Assembly (NCBI RefSeq): GCF_010894455.1
Contig: NZ_JAAIXY010000007.1
Coordinates: forward strand, 310,001 to 374,000
Direction: 5' to 3'
DNA from: Myxococcus eversor
Lineage (GTDB): Bacteria > Myxococcota > Myxococcia > Myxococcales > Myxococcaceae
DNA: 64,000 nucleotides
In this document: piece after piece, positions 17,871 through 25,584 of the stretch
How positions within the stretch are numbered: position 1 is the stretch's first letter
Layout: every line of letters begins with the position of its first letter
The notes under the pieces: model-generated
Databases searched by the model: none
The model's input: only the letters and a program-made list of their open reading frames with translations
What the model was told of the DNA's origin: nothing
Made by a program: the position numbers and the translations under genes

Positions 17871-18911
17871 TCACGAGTGAATCCACAGGAGGTCCACGCA
17901 CTGGTGTCCCCACGAGAGGACGAGCACCGAGCGAGGAGGAGAAGGTGGCGTGAGCACCTCGCAGGCGAGCGCCGCGGCGACGCCACTGCTGGCACCCAGC
18001 GAGTCGCCCAGGGTGCGGCACGGGCTCAAGCGAGGGACGTCTTCCCCCAGCGCCCGCGCCGCCAGGGTGTGCAGGTGTTGCTCCGCCTCGCTCCACGGCT
18101 CCGCGTTGCACACCACCGCGAGCAGGGGCGGAAGGCCGCGTTGCCGGTCCAGGAAGGCCGCCAGCCGCTGCTCCAGGCCGAGCCTGGAGACGAAGCGGAA
18201 GCTGGCATGGGCCCCCAGGAAGCGGGCCCCGGAGGACTCGGGCGCGCCGCGCTGGAGCAGCAACAAGCCCGCGGCTTCCGCGAGCCAGGTGACTCGGTCC
18301 CCTTCGCCAGAGAACGCGGCCTCGACGAACGGCGTGGTGGGTGACTCGACGCCACCCGCCAGCAACGAGCCCGTCGCGCCCTGACGGAGCCGATGGAAGG
18401 CCATGCCGATGGCCTGACCTCCGGAGCAGCGGTCCGTGGTCAGCGTTTTCGCGAAGCCCCGCATGCCCAGGGAGATGGTGGCGTGTCCCTGCGCCGCCGC
18501 GGGGAACCAGGCCGTGGCGAGGTAGGGGCTGACGGCGCCCGCGCCCAGCGTGTGCAGTGCGCGGAGCTGGGGTTCCGCGAAGGACCAGCCCGCCAGCATG
18601 TTGCCGACAATCATCCCGCACGCCTCGCGCTCGGAGGGTCGCAGGGGATGGTCCTCGAGCGTCTGGGACACGGCGGCGAGCATCAGCAAGGAGAACCGGT
18701 CGACCTTCTTGGACTCTCGCGGCGAGAGGTGGGCTCTCACCGCGAGGTCCGCCGTGTCGACACAACGGTCCCGCGTGGGCTCGAAGCGCTGACCGCTTCG
18801 TACCGCCGCGAGGAGTTCCTCCAGCGTCCCCCCACGTCCGCACACCACGGCCTGGGCATGGACGAGCACGGGGTATTCGTCTTCCTGGCGCGCGGGGGCG
18901 GGAGCGTTCAT
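17871..18911 (-). CDS. KS-like protein lacking the catalytic histidines (possible chain-length factor)
   Basis: A 346-residue thiolase-fold protein related to beta-ketoacyl synthases. A cysteine is kept at the nucleophile elbow (Cys162 in TTDRCSGGQAIGMA). The HGT motif is replaced by VVCNAEPWS and the second His motif by GDSLGASSG, so both active-site histidines are missing. It is also about 60 residues shorter than normal KS enzymes. It therefore cannot be a standard condensing enzyme. The best guess is a KS-beta/chain-length-factor-like partner of the active KS in the same operon, or a thiolase-like acyl transferase using the Cys. In classic chain-length factors the Cys is changed to Gln, so this pattern is unusual. 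Confidence 0.8.
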   Translation of the reverse strand: MNAPAPARQEDEYPVLVHAQAVVCGRGGTLEELLAAVRSGQRFEPTRDRCVDTADLAVRAHLSPRESKKVDRFSLLMLAAVSQTLEDHPLRPSEREACGMIVGNMLAGWSFAEPQLRALHTLGAGAVSPYLATAWFPAAAQGHATISLGMRGFAKTLTTDRCSGGQAIGMAFHRLRQGATGSLLAGGVESPTTPFVEAAFSGEGDRVTWLAEAAGLLLLQRGAPESSGARFLGAHASFRFVSRLGLEQRLAAFLDRQRGLPPLLAVVCNAEPWSEAEQHLHTLAARALGEDVPRLSPCRTLGDSLGASSGVAAALACEVLTPPSPPRSVLVLSWGHQCVDLLWIHS

Positions 18912-18927
18912 GGGGGCGTGTCTGGGT

Positions 18928-19755
18928 TCAGCGCTGAGGGGTGAAGCGGCCCTTGGTGGACGCGCCTCCGGGGGTGGGCCCGTAGTTCGCGATGACGCGG
19001 AAGATGTAGAAGCGCGCGGGGACCTGGAGCGAGCCGTAGAAGACGCGAGCGAGCGCGGCGATGCGGGGGTCCTCGATGGGACCGTGGCGCTGGACGTAGG
19101 AGTTCTCGGCCGCCTCCAATGACTCGTATTCGCCGTAGTTGATGGACATGCGCGAGGCCTCCACCGCGCGAGGCGAGTACGGCGTCTGCACCTCCGGAGA
19201 GGGCGCGGTGGTCTCCACGAGCAGGTCGTCGCCGAAGTAGCCCGCCGGCTTGCGACCGCGCGTGACGACCTTCACGTCGTAGAGGGCCTTGCGGTACTGC
19301 TCCCAGTACTGGGGGAACGGGACGAACAAGCCCAGATGGGCCACGTGGTTCGTCTTGCCGACGCCGAACTCGGTCCCCTTGGGTTTGTTGGTGATGGCCC
19401 CCGGAGTGAAGGCTTCGGTCAGCGATGCGATGTGCACTTCCGGCGCGCGGCGGACGTAGGGCGCCACGGCGGCGAGGCGCGCCTGGAGCGTCTTGTCTGA
19501 GCCCACCGCGGTGCTGAACCGGGCATACGTGAGGTACTTGAGGGCCAGCGGGTCCAGGCTGTCCAGCACGCGCTCGTTGATGAAACCGGGCTCCTTCAGA
19601 TAGGCGTCGCGGGTGGTCTCCAGCGCCTTGACGAACTGTTGCTTCGCCTCGGGTGCGACGTCGTAGACGATGACCTGGGCAACGGGCTGCGCGGAGGCCT
19701 GGGCGCACACGAGGAGCACCCCGGCCAGGGTGAACAGGGGAATCAGCTTTCGCAT
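18928..19755 (-). CDS. Exported ABM/dimeric alpha-beta-barrel-like protein 1
   Basis: A 275-residue exported protein with signal peptide MRKLIPLFTLAGVLLVCAQASAQ. The mature part begins with a pattern seen in antibiotic-biosynthesis-monooxygenase (ABM) and related ferredoxin-like barrels: VAQVIVYDVAPEAKQQFVKALETTRDAYLKEPGFINERVL. A second barrel-like module may follow near 110-270 (HVAHLGLFVPFPQYWEQYRKALYD). ABM-type enzymes oxidise polyketides without cofactor, but they are normally cytoplasmic, so an exported version is odd. Identification rests on fold-like pattern only. It is the second gene of the operon, 16 bases before the KS-like gene. Confidence 0.65.
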   Translation of the reverse strand: MRKLIPLFTLAGVLLVCAQASAQPVAQVIVYDVAPEAKQQFVKALETTRDAYLKEPGFINERVLDSLDPLALKYLTYARFSTAVGSDKTLQARLAAVAPYVRRAPEVHIASLTEAFTPGAITNKPKGTEFGVGKTNHVAHLGLFVPFPQYWEQYRKALYDVKVVTRGRKPAGYFGDDLLVETTAPSPEVQTPYSPRAVEASRMSINYGEYESLEAAENSYVQRHGPIEDPRIAALARVFYGSLQVPARFYIFRVIANYGPTPGGASTKGRFTPQR

Positions 19756-19793
19756 GTGAGGGATTCCTTGCGGTTCGTGGTCAGGAGACTGCG

Positions 19794-20603
19794 TCAGCGC
19801 GCCATGTAGTTCTCGACGACGACGCCCGTGGCGACTCCCGTCGTGGCGGCGCCGGTGCGTTGGATGCGCGTGGACTTCAGGGTGGCGGGCAGCTCGTAGT
19901 ACTCGGTGTACGCGACGTGCCCGGAGCCATCCGCCAGGGCGATGAGGGCGGTGCCAGACATGCCAGGCCGGGCGAGGATGGTCTTGCGAATCTCCTCGAC
20001 AGGCGTGGCGGTCGCGAAGAACTCCACGCTGGCCGTCTGCCCGACGTAGCCAATCTTGAAGAAGTTGAGCGAGGCGATGTGCTGCTGAAACACCTTCGCC
20101 TCGTCCTTGTAGGGGATGGCGGTGAGGAACGTGGCCGCCGCGGGCCGGGTGCCAGCGCCCTTGACGCGATTGCGCTCCCAGGCCCAGTCACTGAGGACCA
20201 CATCCACCAGTCGCCCTTGCATGCGCGTGGGGGTGGCGCTGGCGGCGCGGTCCGTCGCCGGCTGGCGCTGACGAGTCATCACATTGGCCAGCTCGCCGTC
20301 GAAGTAGCGACCGAGGATGATGTACTGCGGGTCCGCGTCGCGGGTGGCGGGGAGGACTTCGACGACCTTCTCGCCGCCGAAGCCCGTGGCCACCCTGTCA
20401 TAGGGGCCCGAGCGCAGCGAGCTGGTGAGGAAGGCGCCCTCGGTGCCTTTCTTCACGGTGTAGATGTCGATGGCGAAGTAGCTGGCGCGTGCGGCGGCTT
20501 CCATCTCGTACACGGGCTCATCCGCGTGTGCCAGGGGCATGCACAGCACGGTGGCCAGGCCAAGCAGCGCCTGAATCCAGGCAGGACTGCGGTGGTTCTT
20601 CAT
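19794..20603 (-). CDS. Exported protein of operon start, possible dimeric alpha-beta barrel 2
   Basis: A 269-residue exported protein, first gene of the operon. The ATG at 20603 is chosen because GGAGGG lies 6 bases upstream and a signal peptide follows (ALLGLATVLCMPLAHA). The mature part starts with a strand-helix unit similar to that of the next gene (RASYFAIDIYTVKKGTEGAFLTSSLRSGPYDRVATGF). A second unit may begin near AAATFLTAIPYKDEAKVFQQHIASLNF. The two neighbouring genes could form a paired or heteromeric barrel. No catalytic residue is known. A -24/-12 promoter is predicted about 68 bases upstream of the start. Confidence 0.65.
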   Translation of the reverse strand: MKNHRSPAWIQALLGLATVLCMPLAHADEPVYEMEAAARASYFAIDIYTVKKGTEGAFLTSSLRSGPYDRVATGFGGEKVVEVLPATRDADPQYIILGRYFDGELANVMTRQRQPATDRAASATPTRMQGRLVDVVLSDWAWERNRVKGAGTRPAAATFLTAIPYKDEAKVFQQHIASLNFFKIGYVGQTASVEFFATATPVEEIRKTILARPGMSGTALIALADGSGHVAYTEYYELPATLKSTRIQRTGAATTGVATGVVVENYMAR

Positions 20604-20670
20604 GGGGGTCCCTCCGTTCGGAATGGGGACTGCGATGGGCTGGCGAGCTGTGTGCGCTGCCCACTGCTGA

Positions 20671-20685
20671 GCAATCCCGGGACCA
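20671..20685 (-). promoter_or_regulatory. Predicted sigma-54 (-24/-12) promoter of the polyketide-redox operon
   Basis: On the minus strand the string reads TGGTCCCGGGATTGC followed by T, against the consensus TGGCACG-N4-TTGC-W. GG and GC have the exact required spacing. Transcription would start near 20659, giving a leader of about 56 bases before the ATG at 20603, which has a good ribosome site. A sigma-54 activator is encoded at the end of the same operon. Mismatches are at two positions of the -24 block. Confidence 0.6.
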
Positions 20686-20915
20686 ACGCCTGTCACCGCG
20701 CTTCCACGTGCGTTTCCAGGGAGTTGGCTTCACCGACGGAGGCCAGAGCGGCCCGCCAGGTCGGATGTTTTTCTCCGAGGGGTTTCACGGCCCGGCCAGA
20801 TGCAGTGGGCGGCTGCCGCGAAACCCACTGGAGTGACCCGGCTCTCGCGCCTGCCGAGGAGCTAGGATGTTTTTGGCCTGGCACCGGAGAGCTGACTACG
20901 CATGTCGGACAAGGT

Positions 20916-20933
20916 TGTGCAGCGAACTGCACA
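20916..20933. promoter_or_regulatory. Inverted repeat, possible activator (enhancer) site
   Basis: TGTGCAG-CGAA-CTGCACA is a perfect 7-bp inverted repeat about 260 bases upstream of the predicted sigma-54 transcription start. Fis-type activators bind such dyads at a distance. It is equally 93 bases upstream of the rightward gene at 21026 and could serve that gene instead. Confidence 0.4.
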
Positions 20934-21025
20934 CGGACGCAGCCTCCGCGTGAATGAGCGCGGCGCATCCCATGGAAACTCCTGAAGGCAGCGAATGGGT
21001 CCATCGCTTGCACCGGCGCGCTCAC

Positions 21026-21742
21026 ATGAAGATCTTCACGTCCCGACACCTGTTCAAGTGGCCCCTGCTGTTCTCGCTGCTGTTCCTCACACCGGGCCGC
21101 GCGCTCGCGGCCATCGAAGACGCTCCCTTGGAGGCCCTCCCAGGCACACAACCGCGGAGGGCCCTGCACTTGATGGACCCCGCACCCGCGGCAGCCGAGC
21201 CCGAGGAGGTCAAGTCGGAGGCGCTCGCGGCACTCCACACGAGCGCACGCATCGCGGCGGAACTCGGAGCCATGTCGTTGACAGCCTTGACCATGGGCCT
21301 CACGGGCGTCTTGGTCGGAGCCGTGTACTGTGACGCCAATAACAACAGGCCCAGCAGAGTCCCCTCCTCGGGCGTACTGGGTTCCTGCACGAGCGAAAGG
21401 GTGTATGGCTTCCTGGTGGGCGCCGCGGTGGGCGCTCCCATCGGCGTCATGTGGGGGGCGCGCATCCTGGGAGGAAAAGGGACGTGGACCGGAACACTCC
21501 TGGGCGCCGGCGCGGGGGCGGGAGCAGGAACCGTGACGGCGCTGCTTCTCAGAGACGTCAAACCCGGCGATGCGGCTGTCCCTTTGGGTGCCCTGGTGGG
21601 CTCGCTCATCGGCTCCGTCGTGGGCTACGAACTGTCTCACTCCGCCAACAGCGCGCGTCCAGAGCCAACGGAGAGCCGCGTGCTGCCTTCGGTGGCGGTG
21701 TCTCAGGGAGGAATGATGCTGGGCTTGAGCGGAGGCTTCTGA
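21026..21742 (+). CDS. Exported glycine-zipper membrane protein, unknown function
   Basis: A 238-residue protein not recognised by family. The start at 21026 gives a signal peptide (KWPLLFSLLFLTPGRALA). Three or four hydrophobic, Gly/Ala-rich segments follow (about 75-100, 125-145, 155-175 and 190-210) with repeated small-x3-small patterns such as GAGAGAGAG and GALVGSLIGSVVG, typical of glycine-zipper helices. Two Cys residues flank a short loop (YCDANNN...GSCTSE) and may form a disulfide. It would sit in a membrane, possibly the outer one, or form oligomers. It is convergent with the gene at 21824-22345. Confidence 0.7.
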   Translation: MKIFTSRHLFKWPLLFSLLFLTPGRALAAIEDAPLEALPGTQPRRALHLMDPAPAAAEPEEVKSEALAALHTSARIAAELGAMSLTALTMGLTGVLVGAVYCDANNNRPSRVPSSGVLGSCTSERVYGFLVGAAVGAPIGVMWGARILGGKGTWTGTLLGAGAGAGAGTVTALLLRDVKPGDAAVPLGALVGSLIGSVVGYELSHSANSARPEPTESRVLPSVAVSQGGMMLGLSGGF

Positions 21743-21772
21743 GCGACTCCCGAGTCCTCGTGTAAACGCACG

Positions 21773-21803
21773 CGGCCCGAGCCCCCTCGCGGGACTCGGG
21801 CCG
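21773..21803. terminator. Hairpin between convergent genes
   Basis: CGGCCCGAG (21773-21781) pairs with CTCGGGCCG (21795-21803) around a 13-base loop, in the 81-base gap between two convergent genes. There is no T-run on either side, so strength as an intrinsic terminator is uncertain. Confidence 0.5.
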
Positions 21804-21823
21804 TCGTTCAGGGAGAAGCCGCG

Positions 21824-22345
21824 TTAGAGCGCGGTGGCCCAGCGCGTGTCGTGGTCGCTAAAGAAGCGGTGGAGAGGGCTTCCGGCCTGCTGGACGAGGA
21901 CGGCTTCCGTCCCGTCATCGAGGATGGCCGTTACGGTGATGCCGTTCATGTTCCAGTTGTCGCCCGTGGCGAAGGGGTCAGGCTGGCCGGAGGTGAACTG
22001 GATGCTGAACTCCTCGACGTTGGCGAGCAGCACGCCCGTGGGCGTCGTCATCGTCACGGTGTGCGTGGACCCGTTTCCCCAGTTCGCGCCGTTGTTCAGG
22101 TTGATGCTGGTCGTGAGCAGGTTGCCGGACAGCCCCACGTACTTGAGCGAGGCCACCGCATGGCTGGCATTGCGCAGGTCGTCTCCGCCCGTGACGACGG
22201 TGATGCGCAGCCGGGTGATGCTACGCATTCCGTCCTCGGCATGCGCCATGCCAGGCAGCAGGAACAGCACGACGGCGGCCAGCAGCGCCGTCAGGGTCGA
22301 AACAAAGCGGGGCGTCATCGCACTCGGAACAAGGGCAGCGTTCAT
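21824..22345 (-). CDS. Secreted beta-rich protein, unknown function
   Basis: A 173-residue protein with signal peptide ending MAHAED. The ATG at 22345 is supported by an AGGAGA site 5 bases upstream. The mature part of about 137 residues is rich in beta strands and Thr/Asn (ITRLRITVVTGGDDLRNASHAVASLKY..., ..HTVTMTTPTGVLLANVEEFSIQF). The opening strand with TGGDDLR recalls PLAT/jelly-roll-type domains, but the likeness is weak. No Cys and no catalytic motif are visible. Probably a small extracellular binding domain. Confidence 0.7.
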   Translation of the reverse strand: MNAALVPSAMTPRFVSTLTALLAAVVLFLLPGMAHAEDGMRSITRLRITVVTGGDDLRNASHAVASLKYVGLSGNLLTTSINLNNGANWGNGSTHTVTMTTPTGVLLANVEEFSIQFTSGQPDPFATGDNWNMNGITVTAILDDGTEAVLVQQAGSPLHRFFSDHDTRWATAL

Positions 22346-22507
22346 CGTCGTCTCCTCTAGGGGTGGGTCGAGCTCGTGGGCATGGCGCGGCCAACGGGGC
22401 CGCTTCGCTCACGAAGCGAAGCCAAGGTGCCGCGAAGCCAGGAGGCTGCCCACTGCCAGATTTCTTGCCCTGCCCCGGATGACAGCGAAGTGGAACCCTC
22501 CGCGCCC

Positions 22508-23821
22508 ATGGGAAGACTCGCGACACTGCTCCTCGGGTTGCTCTGGAGCACACCGCTCCTCGCCGCTCCCGCCGAGGACTTCGGCTCACGGCCCGAGGCG
22601 CTGCGCATCCAGGTGGTGACCTTCGGTCCCGGCCCGCACGTCCAGGAGCGCTTCGGGCATACCGCCATCTGGGTGGAGGACACGCGGCTGGGCACCTCCG
22701 TGCTCTACAGCTATGGCGTGACGTCCTACGGCCCCGGCTCCGGGGTGCGCTACCTCCTGGAGAGACCCAGGTACTGGGCCGCCCGGCTCTCGGTGGAGCA
22801 TTCCTTCTTTCTTTATCGCGCACGAGGCCGCTCCATCCTCCTCCAGGAGCTGGGCCTGCCCGTGGAGCAGCGACGCCGCCTCCTCGCGCGCCTCGAACGG
22901 GACGTGAATCCCGCCACGCGCGAATATGCGTATGACCCGTTTCGGAGCAACTGCGCGACTCGCCTGCGGGATGCACTCGACGAAGCCCTGGGCGGAGCAT
23001 TGAGTGCCCAGCTCGCGGGCCCTGCTTCACTGACCTGGCGCGAGCACCTCCGCCGCTACACCCGCGAGGTTCCCCTGTTCCAGTGGGCGCTGATGCTCTG
23101 GACGAACGACACGGTGGACGCCCCGATGACCCGGTGGGAGGAGGCCGCATTTCCCGTGGAGCTGGCCCAGGCGCTCGCGGAGGGCTCCTTCACGGACGAG
23201 CACGGCACCTCGAAGCCTCTCGTGCGAAGCAGTCGCGACGAGCACCTGACCACCACCCGCCCTCCCCCGCTGGCGCTAGGTCCTTCCTCGCTGACACGCG
23301 GGCTCCTCGCCCTCTTCACGGCGGGAACGCTGCTCCTGCTCGCGGTGCCCCGCACAGCCACGCACCGCCGCGCCTTCCGCATCGCCTTCGGGCTCTACCA
23401 CGCGCTCGTCGGCGCGACGCTCGGGTCGGCGGGCGCCATCGGCTTCGTCCTGATGGTCGGCTCCGTCCACCCCTACTTCGGCCTCAACGAGAACCAGTGG
23501 ATGGCCCATCCCCTGTCATTCGCGCTGCTTCCCCTCGGCCTGGGCATCGCTTCCGGGAACGAGCGCTCCGAGCGGTGGGCACGTCACTGTGTCGGAGTGC
23601 TCGCCCTCGGCTCCCTGCTGGCGGTGGTGCTCAAGCTGTCGCCAACGTTCCAGCAGGACACCCGCGAGCCGATGTCCGTCCTGCTCGTCGCGAACGTCGG
23701 CCTGGCGCTCGTCCATGTGAAGCGGTGGCGTGTCACCCTCCCGCGAGGAGCATCACCTCGACCCGAGCCCCACCTTCCGGGAGATTCGACGCACGCAGCG
23801 TCCCTCCGCTCGCCTCGATGA
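22508..23821 (+). CDS. DUF4105-family membrane protein
   Basis: A 437-residue protein. The start at 22508 gives a signal peptide (MGRLATLLLGLLWSTPLLA). The first half matches the DUF4105 (lnb N-terminal-like) family: ERFGHTAIWVED, SYGVTSYGPGSG and the conserved DPFRSNCATRLRDALDEAL, where His and Cys could be catalytic in a peptidase/acyltransferase-like fold. The C-terminal about 180 residues hold four or five hydrophobic helices. Related proteins are envelope-located with poorly known roles. The last 89 bases overlap the 3' end of the convergent histidine kinase gene, a long tail-to-tail overlap. Confidence 0.85.
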   Translation: MGRLATLLLGLLWSTPLLAAPAEDFGSRPEALRIQVVTFGPGPHVQERFGHTAIWVEDTRLGTSVLYSYGVTSYGPGSGVRYLLERPRYWAARLSVEHSFFLYRARGRSILLQELGLPVEQRRRLLARLERDVNPATREYAYDPFRSNCATRLRDALDEALGGALSAQLAGPASLTWREHLRRYTREVPLFQWALMLWTNDTVDAPMTRWEEAAFPVELAQALAEGSFTDEHGTSKPLVRSSRDEHLTTTRPPPLALGPSSLTRGLLALFTAGTLLLLAVPRTATHRRAFRIAFGLYHALVGATLGSAGAIGFVLMVGSVHPYFGLNENQWMAHPLSFALLPLGLGIASGNERSERWARHCVGVLALGSLLAVVLKLSPTFQQDTREPMSVLLVANVGLALVHVKRWRVTLPRGASPRPEPHLPGDSTHAASLRSPR

Positions 23822-25037
23822 GCCCGCCCACCAGCCGCATCCCCAGGCCCGAGCCCTCCGACTTCGTCGTGCCTCCCGTCGGCCGAGCCCCGTCCAACAG
23901 CCCCGCCCGGAAGCCCGGCCCATCGTCACTCACCCGCAGCAGGATGTTCCGCGTGCCGCCCTCCGGCTCCACGCTCACCTGGACGATGCCCGCGCCTCGC
24001 TGCCCATCTCCTTCACACGCATTGACGAGCAGGTTCGTCACCACGTGCAAAAGCCCCCGCTCGCCGCCGACCACCCAGACGCGCGGCCCCTGCCCTTCGG
24101 GTGCCCCGGGTCCAAGGAGGATTCGCACATGCGAGTAACGCGTCTGCACCACCGCCGCCGCGTTCCTCAAGGTGTTGGAGACCTCGACGGGGGTCGCCTC
24201 GTCAATCATCGCCAGCTCGCCCAGGGCCCGTGACTTCACGCTCTCCACGAACTCCCACAGCTCCCGCAGGTCGGACGCCAGGCCCTGCATGTGCCGGGAG
24301 CACGAGGCTCCGCCCGGGTCTCTCAGGAGCAGGTCCGCGCGAAGCCTCGCCGCCGACAGGAGCGTCCTCGCGTCGTGGTGCTCCCGCAGGATGACGCTCA
24401 GGTTCGTCCGCGCCCGCCGGATGCGCACCCCCTCCGCGCCGGACTTGAGGACCATCCGCCGCGCCACGCCACAGGCAATCGCGGCCACGCTGCCCGCGCT
24501 GCCGACGAAGATGACGAGCAGCGCGACTTCGGACAGGCCATAAGTCACATGGCTGGCGTTGAACCGGAAGTCGAGGGCGACGAGCCCGCCCAACAGCAAC
24601 AGATTCGCTCCCGTGCCCAGCCAGGCCACACGCGGTGACAATCGCAACGCGGTGATGAACACGACGGCGATGACGGCGGAGGGGTCCGGCATCCGCAGCA
24701 ACCCCGTGTAGCTGGGACCGTGCCACAACAGCGTGGACAGGAGCGTGCCCTGCGCGACGACGGCGTCCAGGAGCGCGGAGGCCACGAGCATCCGGGGACC
24801 GAACAGCCTGCGCCTTCCCGCCCAGAGCGCGGCGACCGACAGCGTCATGCCGGTCAGCAACAACGCCAGCTCCAGCACCGCGGCCGGAAGACCTCCCTCC
24901 GCGGCCACGCCCCCCAGCGCCAGGAAGCGCGCCAGGACGAGCGCGCAGAAGATGATGCGCACCGCGCTCACCAGCACCTCGCCCTCGTTGGACGCGTCGG
25001 TGAGGACCTTGCGTGTTATGCTTTCCTGTATGGCCAT
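23733..25037 (-). CDS. Membrane sensor histidine kinase (RegB/PrrB-like layout)
   Basis: A 434-residue sensor kinase with about six N-terminal membrane helices (roughly 20-190) and a cytoplasmic kinase part. The ATP-binding boxes are clear: N box NLLVNACEGDG, G1 DDGPGF and G2 GSGLGM. The phosphoacceptor region is unusual: the likely His is in ILREHHDARTLLSAARLRAD, without the common HExxxP. The ATG at 25037 is chosen because AGGAGGTG lies 8 bases upstream. That ribosome site is inside the coding sequence of the divergent response regulator. The two genes form a two-component pair transcribed in opposite directions, with RegA-like HTH in the partner. Confidence 0.88.
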   Translation of the reverse strand: MAIQESITRKVLTDASNEGEVLVSAVRIIFCALVLARFLALGGVAAEGGLPAAVLELALLLTGMTLSVAALWAGRRRLFGPRMLVASALLDAVVAQGTLLSTLLWHGPSYTGLLRMPDPSAVIAVVFITALRLSPRVAWLGTGANLLLLGGLVALDFRFNASHVTYGLSEVALLVIFVGSAGSVAAIACGVARRMVLKSGAEGVRIRRARTNLSVILREHHDARTLLSAARLRADLLLRDPGGASCSRHMQGLASDLRELWEFVESVKSRALGELAMIDEATPVEVSNTLRNAAAVVQTRYSHVRILLGPGAPEGQGPRVWVVGGERGLLHVVTNLLVNACEGDGQRGAGIVQVSVEPEGGTRNILLRVSDDGPGFRAGLLDGARPTGGTTKSEGSGLGMRLVGGLIEASGGTLRASNLPEGGARVEVMLLAGG

Positions 25038-25584
25038 GGTCCAACACCTCCTGCTGATAGAGGACTCGGTCAGCCTGGCGCGCGTGCTCGAAGACGTCCT
25101 GCAATCCCGCGCTGAACGAATCACTCACGTCACCACCCTCGCCGCCGCGCGCGAGGTGCTTCGCACCCAACCTCCCGACGCGGTGCTCCTGGACGTCAGC
25201 CTGCCGGACGGCACCAGCGACTCACTCCTGGACGACCTGCTCGCGGTGGAGCCCCTGCCGTATGTCATTGCCATCAGCGGCAGCGCGACGGCCGAGCAGG
25301 CCTTCCGACTGGCCGCCAGCGGCGTGCGCGCCTTCGTCCCCAAGCCGCTGGACCTCGCGCGGCTGGAAGCCGTGTGGACCCAGACGCTGGCGCGCCCTCC
25401 CGAGCTCGGCCCCGCGTTGAGGGCGAGCGCCGGCAAGGTGCCGCTGCATCACTTCGAGAGCCTGGTCCGGGACACCTTCGTGGACGAGGCCCTCGCAAAA
25501 TCCGGTGGCAGCGTGCGCGGCGCCGCGAAGCTGCTCCAGATCTCCCGCCAACTCCTCCAACACATCCTCAACGCCCGGGACTGA
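25030..25584 (+). CDS. Response regulator with Fis-type HTH (RegA/ActR/PrrA-like)
   Basis: A 184-residue response regulator. The receiver domain (about 3-120) shows the acidic pair in LLIEDS, the phosphoacceptor Asp in AVLLDVSLPDG, the Thr/Ser position in YVIAISGSAT and the Lys in FVPKPLD. The C-terminus is a short Fis-like HTH (GSVRGAAKLLQISRQLLQHIL), as in RegA/PrrA/ActR redox regulators. The start ATG at 25030, or 25036, overlaps the kinase start: the palindrome CCATGG at 25034-25039 supplies an ATG on both strands. No ribosome site precedes it, but TATGCT at 25017-25022 could be the -10 of a leaderless message. Confidence 0.88.
   Translation: MAMVQHLLLIEDSVSLARVLEDVLQSRAERITHVTTLAAAREVLRTQPPDAVLLDVSLPDGTSDSLLDDLLAVEPLPYVIAISGSATAEQAFRLAASGVRAFVPKPLDLARLEAVWTQTLARPPELGPALRASAGKVPLHHFESLVRDTFVDEALAKSGGSVRGAAKLLQISRQLLQHILNARD
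25045..25052 (-). promoter_or_regulatory. Ribosome binding site of the histidine kinase inside the divergent gene
   Basis: The minus strand reads AGGAGGTG followed by 7 bases and ATG at 25037. The site decides the kinase start and lies in codons about 6-8 of the response regulator on the plus strand. Confidence 0.7.

Larger units (their letters stand above)
20604..21025. other. Divergent intergenic control region
   Basis: About 420 bases without a convincing gene between the polyketide operon (leftward) and a small exported protein gene (rightward). It holds the predicted sigma-54 promoter at 20671-20685, a 7+4+7 inverted repeat at 20916-20933, and on the plus strand a weaker -24/-12-like string beginning TGGC at 20641 with GC at 20654-20655. 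Translation could begin at 20954 for the rightward gene, but the signal peptide supports 21026. Confidence 0.6.

Noticed and set aside
20641..20655. Plus-strand -24/-12-like string TGGCGAGCTGTGTGC
   Set aside because: Spacing of GG and GC fits but the -12 block is GTGC rather than TTGC and the next rightward gene is about 370 bases away; kept only as a weak possibility.
24202..25170. Second long minus-strand frame over the sensor kinase
   Set aside because: It runs in another frame of the kinase gene, which has clear membrane helices and ATP boxes.
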